A stretch of DNA of 45,350 nucleotides, from assembly GCA_024405155.1 (NCBI GenBank), contig JAKSPC010000013.1, positions 1 to 45,350 on the forward strand. The letters run 5' to 3'. The stretch is from Lachnospiraceae bacterium. GTDB lineage: Bacteria; Bacillota; Clostridia; Lachnospirales; Lachnospiraceae. The position numbers and the translations under genes were made by a program. The number at the start of each line of letters is the position of its first letter. Positions within the stretch are counted from its first letter, which is position 1. Below are positions 9,129-19,200 of the stretch, one piece after another. The notes beneath the pieces were generated by a model. The model was not told the origin of the DNA. It made no database searches and saw only the letters and a program-made list of their open reading frames with translations.

Positions 9129-10079
9129 TCTTTCCCCTGGTCCTTCTGCTATCTGTATCGTCTCCTCTTCCGGCGCCCAGATATCCGCGGGCTTTCTGTG
9201 ATTCTTTCTGCCCCAGTAAATGATCACGGCGATCACGGCCGCCTCCACGATCACGGCAAACCAGGTTCCTTCAATGCCGAAAGCCGCATTATAGAAGAAA
9301 CTGTCCTTCACCGTGCCCTCATTCAGTTTGAAGACGGAAAAAGGCACCCTGAGCCCGCTGTTGGGCAGTCCGAAAATAATGTTCTGGGTATAGTTCCATG
9401 CCGTATGGGCGGCAAAGGCACACCAGATACTGTCCATGTAATAGACCATCAGAGAAAACATGAGCCCGGAAAGAAGCAGGTCGATAAAAGCCGGCGCATT
9501 GATCCCGGGATTCCCCAGATGGAGCATGGCAAAGAATAGGGAGTTCCCCGCGATGGCCACCACGGCGTTGTAACGGTGATACAGCTTCTGATAAAAATAA
9601 CTGCGGCACAGAAGTTCCTCGGAGGAAGACTGAATAAACACGCACACAAAGATGAACAGAAGCGGAAGGATATCCACACCGGAAAAGGCAAGAGAAATGT
9701 CGCCGTGCAGATAAGCGGCCAGGATACAAAGCCCGCTCATGCCGCCGCCTATCAGAAGGCCAAGCAGGAACTTCTTTACGGTATTTCCGCTGCAGTACGG
9801 CGTTATGCTGCGAAACAGCGGGCGGTTCCGCTTTTTCAGATAACACAAAAGCAGAACGATCCATACTCCGATGGTGGGAAGATACATGGTCACCGTGTCA
9901 AGGACCGGGGGAAGCGCAAGCTTTCCCTGTTCCATGATCACGTCTCCGCTGATGCCCATGAAGACGCCTACCGGCATCATCACCAGGACTGCTCCCAGCA
10001 CCTGGCCCGCCAGTGTCAGCAGTCCAGCTGCCAGCACGTAACAAAGCGCATTGTCATACCATTTCCATTTTTTTGCCAT
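9123..10079 (-). CDS. CPBP-family intramembrane glutamic protease
   Basis: A 318-aa polytopic membrane protein with about eight hydrophobic segments. It carries the CPBP (CAAX protease/bacteriocin-processing, Abi) signatures: EELLCR with Glu154, Glu155 and Arg159, a His in LFFAMLHLGN (~187), and a second His in FAAHTAWNYTQN. In this family these residues form the active site inside the membrane. The start at 10079 (MAKKWKWYD) has AAGGGGA upstream; a longer frame back to 10151 would overlap the preceding gene and lacks support. It follows the secreted glucosaminidase gene by 47 bp and is probably co-transcribed. The substrate is unknown; family members act in prenyl-protein processing, immunity or membrane-protein maturation. 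Confidence 0.85.
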   Translation of the reverse strand: MAKKWKWYDNALCYVLAAGLLTLAGQVLGAVLVMMPVGVFMGISGDVIMEQGKLALPPVLDTVTMYLPTIGVWIVLLLCYLKKRNRPLFRSITPYCSGNTVKKFLLGLLIGGGMSGLCILAAYLHGDISLAFSGVDILPLLFIFVCVFIQSSSEELLCRSYFYQKLYHRYNAVVAIAGNSLFFAMLHLGNPGINAPAFIDLLLSGLMFSLMVYYMDSIWCAFAAHTAWNYTQNIIFGLPNSGLRVPFSVFKLNEGTVKDSFFYNAAFGIEGTWFAVIVEAAVIAVIIYWGRKNHRKPADIWAPEEETIQIAEGPGERP

Positions 10080-10126
10080 TGCAGATTTTCCCCTTCGATC
10101 CTCTTCTTTTCCCAGGCACTCATTCC

Positions 10127-12115
10127 CTATAGATCTTTTGAATACACACAATTTTCGTTGCCGATACCGAATCCCGTCACGCCGTACTTTGCTTTCAGGG
10201 CGTCGATGGCGCTTTGATTTTTCAGGGCACCGAAGGTACCGTCGTGATTTCTGCTGAACTCCATGTAGATGCCGTCATAGATGCCGTCCACGTACCGCAG
10301 CATGCCGAAATACCCGTTGTGCTGTGTTTCCAGACTGTAGTAGTTTCCGGTGTTGTCCTGCACCAGTCCCGCTGCCAGCATGGTACCGTCGGTATTCAGC
10401 AGATACCACACGTTCTGCCCGTTTGCAGCCACGGCATCGTCACACAGCCAGGCGCTCTTTACAACGTTTCCTCTGCTGTCCCGGATGCGCCAGATCCCTG
10501 AAGCATCCTGGAACCATTTATCGGAGAACGTGGCACCGCCTGCTGCCGGCGCAGCTTTTCTCACGGAAGGACTTCCGCCGCCTCCGCCTGATGAGCCGCC
10601 GCCTCCGCCGGACGAACCGCCTCCGCCGGAATAGCCGCCGCCGGAACCCGAGCCGCCGGAGCTTTTTTCTTTCGCAGGCTTCTCCGTGGAACTTTCTTTT
10701 TCTGCAGGGCTTTCCGCCTCTGTACTTTCTTCCTCGGAGCTTTCTTCCTCCGAAAGGTCTGCGCGGATCACGCTGCGTCCCAGGAAGGTCCCTTCCGTCA
10801 TCTGTGAAAGCCCCTCTGTGGTCACGTAAGTATCCGTCTCCGCATCATATCCGTGGGTCACGAACTGGTACACCGCGGCACTATCCGTAAGGAAATTCCG
10901 GGGATCCATAAAATATGCCACGGCTTCCCGGGAAGCATCCACCCAGCCGCCGGAATCCCGTTCCACGGTCCCGCGGATATAAGCTTCCCCGTGATACTTC
11001 GGATCGGCCAGATTGAGGCCGTCGCCCATTTCCGCGGCAATAAGGGCATCCCAGTCGGTATCCGCACCGTCATAGGAAGCAGGCACTTCCACTTTCACAA
11101 AATTCCAGGAGGGGTGTTTTTCGTGCAAAGAAAGGAGCAGATCCGCATACCCGGGCACATCCGCAAAATCCTCACGGATCTTCTGTGCCGCATCGTCTTC
11201 TGCCTCACCAGAATAAGCAGCCACGGGGACCGCTGCCTTCCCCGGCTCCGGAGAAGGATCCTCCGGCATGTTTTCATACACGGGGATCAGAAACGTCAAG
11301 GCTTCCTTCTCTATTCCGCTTTTCTGATAAAAACTGCCCAGAATGGTACCTTCGCTCTTTGCCGCCTCCACATTGCTCATGTACTGATGGCTGGGCGAGT
11401 ACGCCCCGTTCTTTTTGTTCCAGTGAGGGCTGACGTCGTGTTCCGGATCTCCTGTCCACGATTTGGGATTTACGTCAAATTTCTTGAAGTAGTACGTTTC
11501 CTGGCCCTTCAGTACGTAATTGGCAGACATGATGCCCATGCCCCGAAGGATGGCCCTCTCCGGAGAGTTCCACGGTCTTCCGTAGCTCGTTTCAGAGGTG
11601 CTCTCCCCGGCTGCCCACCACAGGCCACGCTCTCTGGCAGACATGCCGCCATCCGCGTATGCCTGGAAATTGATGAAGTTATAGATGCCCCTGTACTTTC
11701 CATTCACGCCTTCCCCGGTGACCAGAGGGCTGGTGCCCTCCTTTCCCATTTCCTGCAGGATCATGGCCGCCATGACGTAGGGACTCATGCCGGTGACTCT
11801 CGCCGCCTCCATGAGCATTTCGTTGTAGCTGCCGTTTCTGGTGTAATCAAAGGCATCCACGTCTACGGATGTGACCGGCTTTCCCAGAAGCATGTCCGCC
11901 GACTGTTCCGCATCCCAAAGTTCCCCGTCCCACAGACCTTCCTCCCAGGGATCCGCATCCTCCGTTCCCATGGCCTCCGCCGTATGTACGTTGCCCCGGG
12001 CCTCCGAAGCCTTCGCCCAGACAGGCATTAAAGGAATGCCGTGCAGCAGGAAAAGCGCCGCGGCCAAAGCCACGGCGACGATCTTTTTCCTGATTTTTTC
12101 AAAACCAAATAACAT
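10127..12115 (-). CDS. secreted N-acetylglucosaminidase-like cell-wall hydrolase
   Basis: A 662-aa exported protein. A signal peptide covers ~1-35 (hydrophobic run ending VWAKA). Residues ~70-280 resemble a mannosyl-glycoprotein endo-beta-N-acetylglucosaminidase/GH73-type domain: NEMLMEAARVTGMSPYVMAA followed by ILQEMGKEG, with the probable catalytic Glu in the latter, and then GIYNFINFQAY. A second segment (~330-450) has HPSWNFV and AYFMDPRNFL, which commonly accompanies this domain in Clostridia. Then come a Ser/Glu linker, a Gly/Ser-rich linker (~500-535) and a C-terminal wall-binding region (NVWYLLNTDGTMLAAG, ETQHNGYFGMLRY). The C-terminal style matches the giant surface protein. It follows the symporter gene by 2 bp, so a cell-wall hydrolase is embedded in a catabolic operon, consistent with feeding amino sugars and peptides to the transporters upstream. 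Confidence 0.8.
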   Translation of the reverse strand: MLFGFEKIRKKIVAVALAAALFLLHGIPLMPVWAKASEARGNVHTAEAMGTEDADPWEEGLWDGELWDAEQSADMLLGKPVTSVDVDAFDYTRNGSYNEMLMEAARVTGMSPYVMAAMILQEMGKEGTSPLVTGEGVNGKYRGIYNFINFQAYADGGMSARERGLWWAAGESTSETSYGRPWNSPERAILRGMGIMSANYVLKGQETYYFKKFDVNPKSWTGDPEHDVSPHWNKKNGAYSPSHQYMSNVEAAKSEGTILGSFYQKSGIEKEALTFLIPVYENMPEDPSPEPGKAAVPVAAYSGEAEDDAAQKIREDFADVPGYADLLLSLHEKHPSWNFVKVEVPASYDGADTDWDALIAAEMGDGLNLADPKYHGEAYIRGTVERDSGGWVDASREAVAYFMDPRNFLTDSAAVYQFVTHGYDAETDTYVTTEGLSQMTEGTFLGRSVIRADLSEEESSEEESTEAESPAEKESSTEKPAKEKSSGGSGSGGGYSGGGGSSGGGGGSSGGGGGSPSVRKAAPAAGGATFSDKWFQDASGIWRIRDSRGNVVKSAWLCDDAVAANGQNVWYLLNTDGTMLAAGLVQDNTGNYYSLETQHNGYFGMLRYVDGIYDGIYMEFSRNHDGTFGALKNQSAIDALKAKYGVTGFGIGNENCVYSKDL

Positions 12116-12117
12116 CT

Positions 12118-13344
12118 TTACTTTGCCTGGGCTTTCCTGAACCAGTCCTTGCCGTCCGTTACGCGGGCAATGATCATGGCAAGGCCGGTGTCGCCGGTCA
12201 CGTTTATGGCCGTGGAGATGGCATCGGTAATGGTTCCCAGAAGTACCATGATCGGAATGGCAACTGCGGGATCGAAATCAAATGCGGAAAGGATGAATAG
12301 CTCGCCCACATATCCGCCGGCAGGGATACCGCCCATGACAACGGCTGCGATAACGGCAACCACCACAGACATGAAGATGTTTCTGGGAGTTGCATACTGT
12401 GTGCCCATAAGGCCGCACAGCAGCGCGATCTTAACGATCTGGATCATGCAGGAGCCGTCCTTGTGAAGGTTGGCACCCAGCGGGATGGCAACGTCTGCCA
12501 CATCCTCGGGAATGCCGATCTCACGGGCATGCTGCATGTTGACGGGAAGCGTTGCTGCAGAGGAGCAGGTACCGAGAGCGGTAAGTGCGGGAGCGACGCA
12601 GCCCTTCCACCATGTCTTGACGCCTTCCTTGCCGGCGCCGATGTAAGCCATGACGGTCTGAGAGATCACGAAGTACAGAATGGATACTACCAGGTAGATC
12701 ACGATGGAACGTCCCAGCGGTCCCACCACGGAACTGCCGTACTGTCCGATAAGCATTGCAAAGTAGCAGCCCAGTCCGATGGGAGCTATCTTCATGACGA
12801 TGTTGATCAGATTTACGATCACGGCAGTAAGTCTGTCCAGTGCTTCCACCACGGGGCGGCCCTTTTCACCGGTCTTGATGATCGCAAACGCGAACAGGAT
12901 GGTGAATACGATAAGAGCCATCAGGTTGCTCTTTGAGAACAGCTGCGGGAAGTCGCCAACCGTAAACATGCCCAGGATGTTCAGGCTTCCGGTGGCATCG
13001 GTCACTTTTTCGGTCATGTCGACGACGGCACCCTTGGCCGGGTCAAACAGGATGACGGATACTGCCTGGAACAGAGCGCTGATCACGCCGGTGGCAAAGG
13101 TAAGGGCCAGGAACGTAAGCAGGATCTTTCTCAGCTTCTTCATGTCCTGCATCTTGGCGATGGCCGATGACAGAGAACAGAAAATAAGCGGTACCACGCA
13201 GCAGTAGAGCAGGTGCAGGAAGATATCTGCCACGGGCTCCAGTACAGTCGCGCCTTCTCCCCAGATGGCACCGACGATGCCGCCGATGATCATGGACGCA
13301 AGAAGGATCACGGATGATTTGTAGTTGCTCCAGAATGTTTTCAT
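12118..13344 (-). CDS. dicarboxylate/amino acid:cation symporter (DAACS family)
   Basis: A 408-aa membrane protein of the glutamate/aspartate/serine:cation symporter family. It has about eight transmembrane segments and the conserved re-entrant and substrate-binding regions: SSAATLPVNMQHA (serine-rich hairpin loop), GANLHKDGSCM, a PAGGYVGELF segment and a DAISTAINVTGDTG motif near the C-terminus, where the Asp and Asn residues bind substrate and Na+. The ribosome site GGGGG lies just before ATG, inside the end of the C-S lyase gene. The family imports glutamate, aspartate, serine/threonine or C4-dicarboxylates. The serine dehydratase genes upstream make a neutral amino acid such as serine plausible, but substrate cannot be read from the sequence. 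Confidence 0.9.
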   Translation of the reverse strand: MKTFWSNYKSSVILLASMIIGGIVGAIWGEGATVLEPVADIFLHLLYCCVVPLIFCSLSSAIAKMQDMKKLRKILLTFLALTFATGVISALFQAVSVILFDPAKGAVVDMTEKVTDATGSLNILGMFTVGDFPQLFSKSNLMALIVFTILFAFAIIKTGEKGRPVVEALDRLTAVIVNLINIVMKIAPIGLGCYFAMLIGQYGSSVVGPLGRSIVIYLVVSILYFVISQTVMAYIGAGKEGVKTWWKGCVAPALTALGTCSSAATLPVNMQHAREIGIPEDVADVAIPLGANLHKDGSCMIQIVKIALLCGLMGTQYATPRNIFMSVVVAVIAAVVMGGIPAGGYVGELFILSAFDFDPAVAIPIMVLLGTITDAISTAINVTGDTGLAMIIARVTDGKDWFRKAQAK

Positions 13345-13345
13345 G

Positions 13346-14554
13346 TTAACCCCCTTTTATGCATAACCACTTAATGTGTTTATCAAATGCTTCTTTCAGC
13401 TGTGTGAAGCACTGTTTTACCGTCGTGAGCGGGCAGGCCGCGTTGAACCGCTCGAACTGTGCCGTTTCGGGTCCGAAGATCTTTCCGGAATCCAGCCACA
13501 GCTTTGCTTCCTCCAGCATGAGATGCTCCAGTTCCTCATCGGTGAAGCCGTAGCCGGAGAAATCGATCCATACCAGATACGTGCCTTCCGGCTTCACGAA
13601 GGTGGCCTTCGGGAAATTCTCCTTTACGAACCCTTCGATCCAGGCAATGTTCTTTTCAATGTATTCCACCAGCTGCTTTACCCACTCGTCGCCCAGCGTA
13701 TAGCACACTTTGGTTGCCAGCATGCCGAAGATGGGGGCATTGCTGTAGCCGGCCTGATCGTTGGCTCTTCTGTACTTTGCCCGCAGCTCCTCATTCGGAA
13801 TGATGATGTTGGACGGCTGCAGGCCTGCCACGTTGAAGGTCTTTCCGGGAGATACGAAGAAGCATACGTTCTGCAGGTATTTCTCCGGAAGGGTCATGTA
13901 GCTGGTAAGCTTGTGCCCGGTATACACGAAGTCCGCATGGATCTCGTCGCACATCACGATGACACCGTGCTTCAGGCAGATGTCGGCCACTTTCGTGATC
14001 TCCTCTTTCGTCCACACTCTTCCCACGGGATTGTGCGGGTTGCACAGGATATACACCTTCACGTCATTCTCCACGATCTTCTTTTCGAAGTCTTCGAAAT
14101 CGAAGGAGTATCTGCCGTTCTCGAAATGCAGCTGGTTGTTCACCAGTTTTCTTTCGTTGGTCACGATGGAATCACAGAAGGGGTAATATACCGGCTGTGA
14201 GATCATCACCGCGTCGCCCGGTTTTGTGTAAGCGTGGATGGCGGTAAAAATGCCGTAAACGATGCCGGCGCCCAGCGTTACCCATTCCGGTTTCACCGTA
14301 TAGCCGAAATGCTTTGAGAACCAGCGGTTCAGCGCCTCATAATAGCTGTCCAGCGGATCGGAATACCCGAAAATGCCATGGTCGATCCTTTTATGGAATT
14401 CTGCAAGGATCTCCTCCGGAAGCCTGAAGTCCATATCTGCCACCCACAGCGGCAGAAGGTCATCTCTTCCCTTCCGCTTCATCCCGAAATCGTATTTCAG
14501 GCAATCGGTACCGCGTCTGTCTATGACAGTGTCGAAATCATACTTCACACCCAT
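13346..14554 (-). CDS. PLP-dependent C-S lyase, MalY/PatB family
   Basis: A 402-aa fold-type I aminotransferase-like enzyme. The N-terminal signature KRKGRDDLLPLWVADMDF is typical of MalY/PatB cystathionine beta-lyases. The PLP-binding segments CNPHNPVGRVW and CDEIHADFVY are present, and Lys238 in SPGKTFNVAG is the Schiff-base lysine. It would split cysteine, cystathionine or related C-S conjugates into pyruvate, ammonia and a thiol in the cytoplasm. AAGGAGG lies upstream of the ATG. It starts its own transcription block 116 bp after sdaAA, with a TATAAT box and 20-bp-spaced direct repeats in the gap, and leads directly into the symporter gene. MalY proteins can also bind regulators; nothing here tests that. 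Confidence 0.88.
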   Translation of the reverse strand: MGVKYDFDTVIDRRGTDCLKYDFGMKRKGRDDLLPLWVADMDFRLPEEILAEFHKRIDHGIFGYSDPLDSYYEALNRWFSKHFGYTVKPEWVTLGAGIVYGIFTAIHAYTKPGDAVMISQPVYYPFCDSIVTNERKLVNNQLHFENGRYSFDFEDFEKKIVENDVKVYILCNPHNPVGRVWTKEEITKVADICLKHGVIVMCDEIHADFVYTGHKLTSYMTLPEKYLQNVCFFVSPGKTFNVAGLQPSNIIIPNEELRAKYRRANDQAGYSNAPIFGMLATKVCYTLGDEWVKQLVEYIEKNIAWIEGFVKENFPKATFVKPEGTYLVWIDFSGYGFTDEELEHLMLEEAKLWLDSGKIFGPETAQFERFNAACPLTTVKQCFTQLKEAFDKHIKWLCIKGG

Positions 14555-14590
14555 TCACAGTCCTCCTTCCGGGTCATTTTCTTTCGTAAC

Positions 14591-14668
14591 ATTATACGCA
14601 ACAAAAGCCGAAAAATACAGCAGTATTTTATCACTTTACGGAACTCGCTATATTATTACGGAACTCGC
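14591..14668 (-). promoter_or_regulatory. putative promoter and direct-repeat operator of the C-S lyase operon
   Basis: A consensus TATAAT (minus, 14596-14591) lies ~37 nt before the ATG; the -35 region (TGTATT) is weak. Upstream are two exact 13-bp direct repeats TTACGGAACTCGC (plus-strand reading) at 14636-14648 and 14656-14668, a 20-bp period. A weak -35 with helically phased repeats suggests activator control. Confidence 0.55.
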
Positions 14669-14670
14669 GT

Positions 14671-15552
14671 TCACAAAACACCATCCCCGCACGCCCTGCA
14701 GGCCCCGCAGGCGGATTCCGAAAGAGCGCAGCCTCCCAGTGCCGTCTCGCGAAGCTCCGCGGGGATCCGTTTTCCCACGGCGTACAGGATATCCAGCATC
14801 TCGTCAAAGGGGATGAGCTGACTGACGCCGGAAAGAGTGACTTCCGCAGCCACCAGGGCGTTCGCCGCCCCGGCAGCGTTCCGGTTCTGACAGGGGTATT
14901 CCACCAGGCCTCCCACGGGATCGCACACCAGTCCCAGCATGTTCATAAGCACCATGCTGGCGGCACTCAGGCACTGGGCAGGCGTTCCGCCTAAAAGTTC
15001 CACCGCGGCGGAAGCAGCCATGGCGGAAGCGATGCCCACCTCGGCCTGACAGCCGCCTACGGCACCTGCCACCGTGGCATTCCTCATGGCCAGGTACCCC
15101 ACGGCACCGGCGTTGAACAAAGCATTTCTCAGTTCTTCGTCCGAAAAGCCGTATTCCTCCTGAAGCACTAAAAGCACGCCGGGGACCACGCCGGAAGATC
15201 CCGCCGTAGGGGCCGCCACAATGAGCCCCATGCCCGCATTCACTTCCAGCACGCCCATGGCATAGGCGGCAGCCTTCGCCATCAGGGTGCCGCAGGCGCT
15301 CTTTCCTGCTGCCGCATGTTCCATGATCTTTTTCGCTTCGCCGCCGATCAGACCGCCCATGCTTCTTTTTGGGTCACTGATGGCGGAATTTGCGCTCTGT
15401 TTCATAATGGAAAGGGCTCTGTCCATTCTGGCAAGCACCGTTTCCCTGTCTGTCTCTCCCTCCGAGATCTCTCTCCGGATCATTGTCTCACTGATGGAGC
15501 ATCCCGCAGAGGCACACAGTTCCAGAAGTTCTTTTGCGTTCCTGAAATTCAT
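14671..15552 (-). CDS. sdaAA: L-serine ammonia-lyase, iron-sulfur dependent, alpha subunit
   Basis: A 293-aa protein matching the alpha (catalytic, [4Fe-4S]) subunit of the two-subunit serine dehydratase of Gram-positive anaerobes. It shows the conserved AAPTAGSSGVVPGVL, the Cys-containing GLVCDPVGGLVEYPC region and a Cys-rich end (ALGGCALSESACGACRACG) in keeping with Fe-S ligands. The complex deaminates L-serine to pyruvate in the cytoplasm; related enzymes also act on cysteine. AGGAGG precedes the ATG and lies in the 12-bp gap after sdaAB, so the two subunits are one operon. The following C-S lyase and amino-acid symporter genes suggest a Ser/Cys-to-pyruvate module. Confidence 0.93.
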   Translation of the reverse strand: MNFRNAKELLELCASAGCSISETMIRREISEGETDRETVLARMDRALSIMKQSANSAISDPKRSMGGLIGGEAKKIMEHAAAGKSACGTLMAKAAAYAMGVLEVNAGMGLIVAAPTAGSSGVVPGVLLVLQEEYGFSDEELRNALFNAGAVGYLAMRNATVAGAVGGCQAEVGIASAMAASAAVELLGGTPAQCLSAASMVLMNMLGLVCDPVGGLVEYPCQNRNAAGAANALVAAEVTLSGVSQLIPFDEMLDILYAVGKRIPAELRETALGGCALSESACGACRACGDGVL

Positions 15553-15564
15553 CTCTTACCTCCT

Positions 15565-16236
15565 TCAGATCGCGGGAATGATCACCACGTCGTGAACGTT
15601 TCTGTTGAGTTTTACCGCCGGCACTACTTCCTCCGGAATGAGATCGTCCGATTCCACGAAGGTATAGGCAATGTTCCCCTTTTCCTCGCGGAACAGACGC
15701 ATGAAGGCGATGTTCACCTTACTCTCGCTCAGGCAGTGGGTAATGTGCGCGATCACGCCGGGACGATCGTTCTGGATGACCAGCATAGCGTGATACTCGC
15801 CGGTAAAATCCACCTCAACACCGTCGATGCGGCAGATGCGCGCCCTGCCGCCGCCAAGCGATTCTCCCCGTACCGTCATGGTCTTTCCGTTTTTGCATTC
15901 CATCAGGATATCCGCCGTATTGGGGTGGACTTCCGTTTCCGAAAAGTCCGGTACGAAGGAAAATTCGATCCCTGCCTCCTTTGCCAGACGGAAGCTCTCC
16001 ACGATGCGCTCGTCGTCGGAACGGTATCCCAGGATGCCGCCCAGAAGAGCTCTGTCCGTACCGTGTCCGTGATAGGTCTTGGCAAAGCTGCCGTACAATT
16101 TGAAAGTGACTTTCGCGATCACGTCCGGCGCCAGCTGATGGGCCAGATAGCCGATCACGTTGGCTCCCGCCGTATGGCTGGAGCTGGGACCGATCATGTT
16201 GGGACCGATCACGTCAAACACGCTGTAGAATGCCAT
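15565..16236 (-). CDS. sdaAB: L-serine ammonia-lyase, iron-sulfur dependent, beta subunit
   Basis: A 223-aa beta subunit. The N-terminal SVFDVIGPNMIGPSSSHTAG is the serine dehydratase beta signature (serine-binding SSSHT), with FKLYGSFAKTYHGHGTD following. The C-terminal ~75 residues (HAMLVIQNDRPGVIAHITHC...) form an ACT domain, which in this family gives amino-acid sensing and subunit contact. It precedes sdaAA in the same transcript with GGGGGA upstream of the ATG, and begins 25 bp after the PTS fusion gene, so the amino-sugar and serine genes are probably read together. Confidence 0.93.
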   Translation of the reverse strand: MAFYSVFDVIGPNMIGPSSSHTAGANVIGYLAHQLAPDVIAKVTFKLYGSFAKTYHGHGTDRALLGGILGYRSDDERIVESFRLAKEAGIEFSFVPDFSETEVHPNTADILMECKNGKTMTVRGESLGGGRARICRIDGVEVDFTGEYHAMLVIQNDRPGVIAHITHCLSESKVNIAFMRLFREEKGNIAYTFVESDDLIPEEVVPAVKLNRNVHDVVIIPAI

Positions 16237-16261
16237 TTATGATTCCCCCTTCATCGTTTCC

Positions 16262-19200
16262 TCAGGAAAGTTCTGCCAGGACCACAACGGGAGAAAGTCC
16301 CGCCTCCCTGACCACGGAAAGGTCCATCCGCATCAAAAGTTTCCCCTTCTGCACTGTCTCTCCGTCCTTCACGGAAACCGTAAAGCCTTTTCCGTCAAGT
16401 TTTACCGTATCGATCCCCGCGTGGATCAGGTACTGTTTTCCCTCCGTGCTCTCCAGCGTAACGGCATGCTTTGTAGCTGCCACGCTGACGATCACGCCGT
16501 CGCAGGGCGCATAGATCTCTCCGTTTTCCGGGAAGATGCCCACGCAGCGCCCCAGTTCCCCTCCGGAAAACACCGGATCCGGGATCTGTTCCATGGGGAT
16601 CAGAGCGCCGTCTGCCGGAGCGCCAATCTCCGGAGCATCTGTCACCGCCGACACTGCAGGCGTCCCGTTCTTTTCCGTTTCTTCTGTGATGCGCGTCTTC
16701 GCTCCTGCCGCAGCTTTTTCAGCCAGAGCCCTCTTTGCCCGCGGGATGGAGGCCGGCGACATGGACAGCTCATCGATCCCTGCCGCAAGGAAGCGTTCCG
16801 CCATCGCCGGGTCTGCTCCCAGTTCCCCGCAGATACCGATCTCGATGCCGGCGGCATGAGCGTTTTCGGCACTGCGCTCAATAAGGCGCAGGATCCCCTC
16901 GTGATGCGGATCGTAGAACATGTCCAGGCCCTCTCCCTGCCGGTCAAGGGCCAGCGTATACTGTGTGAGATCGTTGGTCCCCACGCTGAAGAAATCCACC
17001 TTCTGCGCCAGGATATCACTGATCATCGCCGCTGCCGGGGTCTCTATCATGATCCCGCAGGGCGGAATGCAGTACTTTTCTCCTCTTTCTTCCAGTTCCC
17101 GTGCCGCCAGTTCCAGCTGTTCCCTTAAAAGTTCCAGCTCACGGACGGAAGTGATCATGGGATACATGATCTTCTCGTTTCCGAAGCACGCCGCTCTTAA
17201 CAGTGCTCTCAGCTGCACCCGGAACGTTTCCGGCTCCGATAGGGATATCCGGATGGCTCTTTTCCCCAGTGCCGGATTCTCTTCATGAAGAGGCGGCATA
17301 TAGGAAGGCATCTTGTCTGCTCCGATATCGGAAGTGCGGATAATGACCGGGTTCCCCTTCATTCCTTCCACCACCGTCCGGTATGCGTTAAACTGTTCTT
17401 CTTCATCGGGTGCGCTGTCCCGGTTCAGAAACAGGAATTCACTTCTGAAAAGCCCTATGCCTTCGGCTCCGGACTGAAGCACCGCCTCCAGTTCCGACGG
17501 ATCTCCGATATTGGCAAACAGCTTTACGGGAAGCGAAACGTCCGGAACGTCGGTTTCCGCTTCCCGGTCTTTTGTAAGGCGCGCCGCCATTTTTTCCTCT
17601 GCCTCTTTTACGGCCGCCGCATCCGGGCCGATCACGATCTCGCCGCGGTCCGTATCCACGATCACCATGGTGCCGTCCGCAAGGTCCATGACTGACCTGT
17701 CGGAACAGGTCACATACGGGATCCCCATGCCGCGCGCAATGATGGCAAGATGTGACGTCTGACTGCCTTTTCCCGTCACGATGGCCAGGATATCGGACCG
17801 GTCCATGCCGCTTATGTCCGTGGGCATCAGCGCTTCCCCCAGAACGATCGCGGGATGGGTAAGTTCAGACGTTTCCCCGCCGCCGAGTTCCCGGATCAGA
17901 TAATCATAAGCCGCGGTCACGTCATCCGCGCGGGACTTCAGATAGTCATCGTTTAAGGATGCCAGCATGTCGGCGCCGTACTTTCCGGCTCTTTCCGCCG
18001 CTTCCCCGGCACTTGCCCCCTCTTCAAACACAGCTCTGTGCGCTTCGTTGGTGGAATCCGGGTCCTCCAGGAACATTGCGTAGCTCTCCAGCACGTCTTT
18101 CATGTCTCCCGAACCGGAGGCTGCAAGCTTTTTCTCCGCGGCCTTCACCGCTTCGGTATAGACGCGCCACTCCTCTTCGGGGTCCCGTTCCGGCTTCGTG
18201 CCCGCTGAGCTTTCCTGTGAGTTTTCTTTGGGAGATGCAGCCTTACCGCCTGCCCGAAACACAGGGCCCACGGCGATCCCCATGCCCGCTGCCGGGATCT
18301 TTATGATCTTTGTGCCGCATTCTCCTTCTTTCGTTACGATCTTTTCCGTCATTACCCTACCTTTTGCCCTGCCCGTTTCTTCTGTTTCTTCTGCCTTTTC
18401 TGCTCCGACCGGCATCACAGTTTTTTCTGCCTCTTCTTCCTCGGCTGTCTCGCCGGCTGCTTCTTTCATGGCATCGCAGAGCTGCTGCACTTTCGGCCCG
18501 ATGATGACCTGGCAGGAGGTATCTCCCGTAAGCAGGCAGGCAATGCCGCCGGCGTTCTTTACCGCGTTCTGATCCACTTTTTTCGTATCACCAAGCTCCA
18601 GCCGCAGTCTCGTCGCACAGCAGCCCAGTTCCCGGATATTGGAACGTCCTCCCAGAGCACGGATCATTTCCGCCGCCTGAGCGGATACATCGTTCCCTCC
18701 GGCGCTGCCGCCTGCTTCCGGCACTTTTTCCGGCTCTGTTCCCCCGTTCTCCGTACTGCCGGCGTTTCCGGCACCTGTATCGGGAAAACTCACATGGAAC
18801 CTCCGGATGAAGAACGAAAAGACCAGGTAGAATACGATCGCCGCAGCGATGCCTAAAGGCAGGATCATCCAGGTCTTCTGTGCCGCCGGAAGCGACGACG
18901 AAAACAAGAGGTCAATGATACCTGCCGAGAAAGAGAATCCGGCCCGGAAACCGGAGTAATACGTGATCACGGTAAATATGCCGTAAAGCGCCGCATAGAT
19001 GACGTACAGCGGGAAGCACAGGAACATGAACGAAAACTCGAACGGTTCCGTCACGCCGCTGACAAAAGCGCATACGACCGATGAGATCAGAATGCCCTTT
19101 GCAGCCTTTTTGCTGTCGGAAGTACGGTACAGAGCCGCTGCGGCACCTGCGATCCCGAACATGGTGGGGGCAAAGAAGCCAGACATGTACATGCCCAGGC

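Noticed and set aside
10853-12031. 392-codon plus-strand frame opposite the glucosaminidase
   Set aside because: His/Arg/Gly-rich composition typical of an antisense shadow in GC-rich DNA; no start signal or domain.
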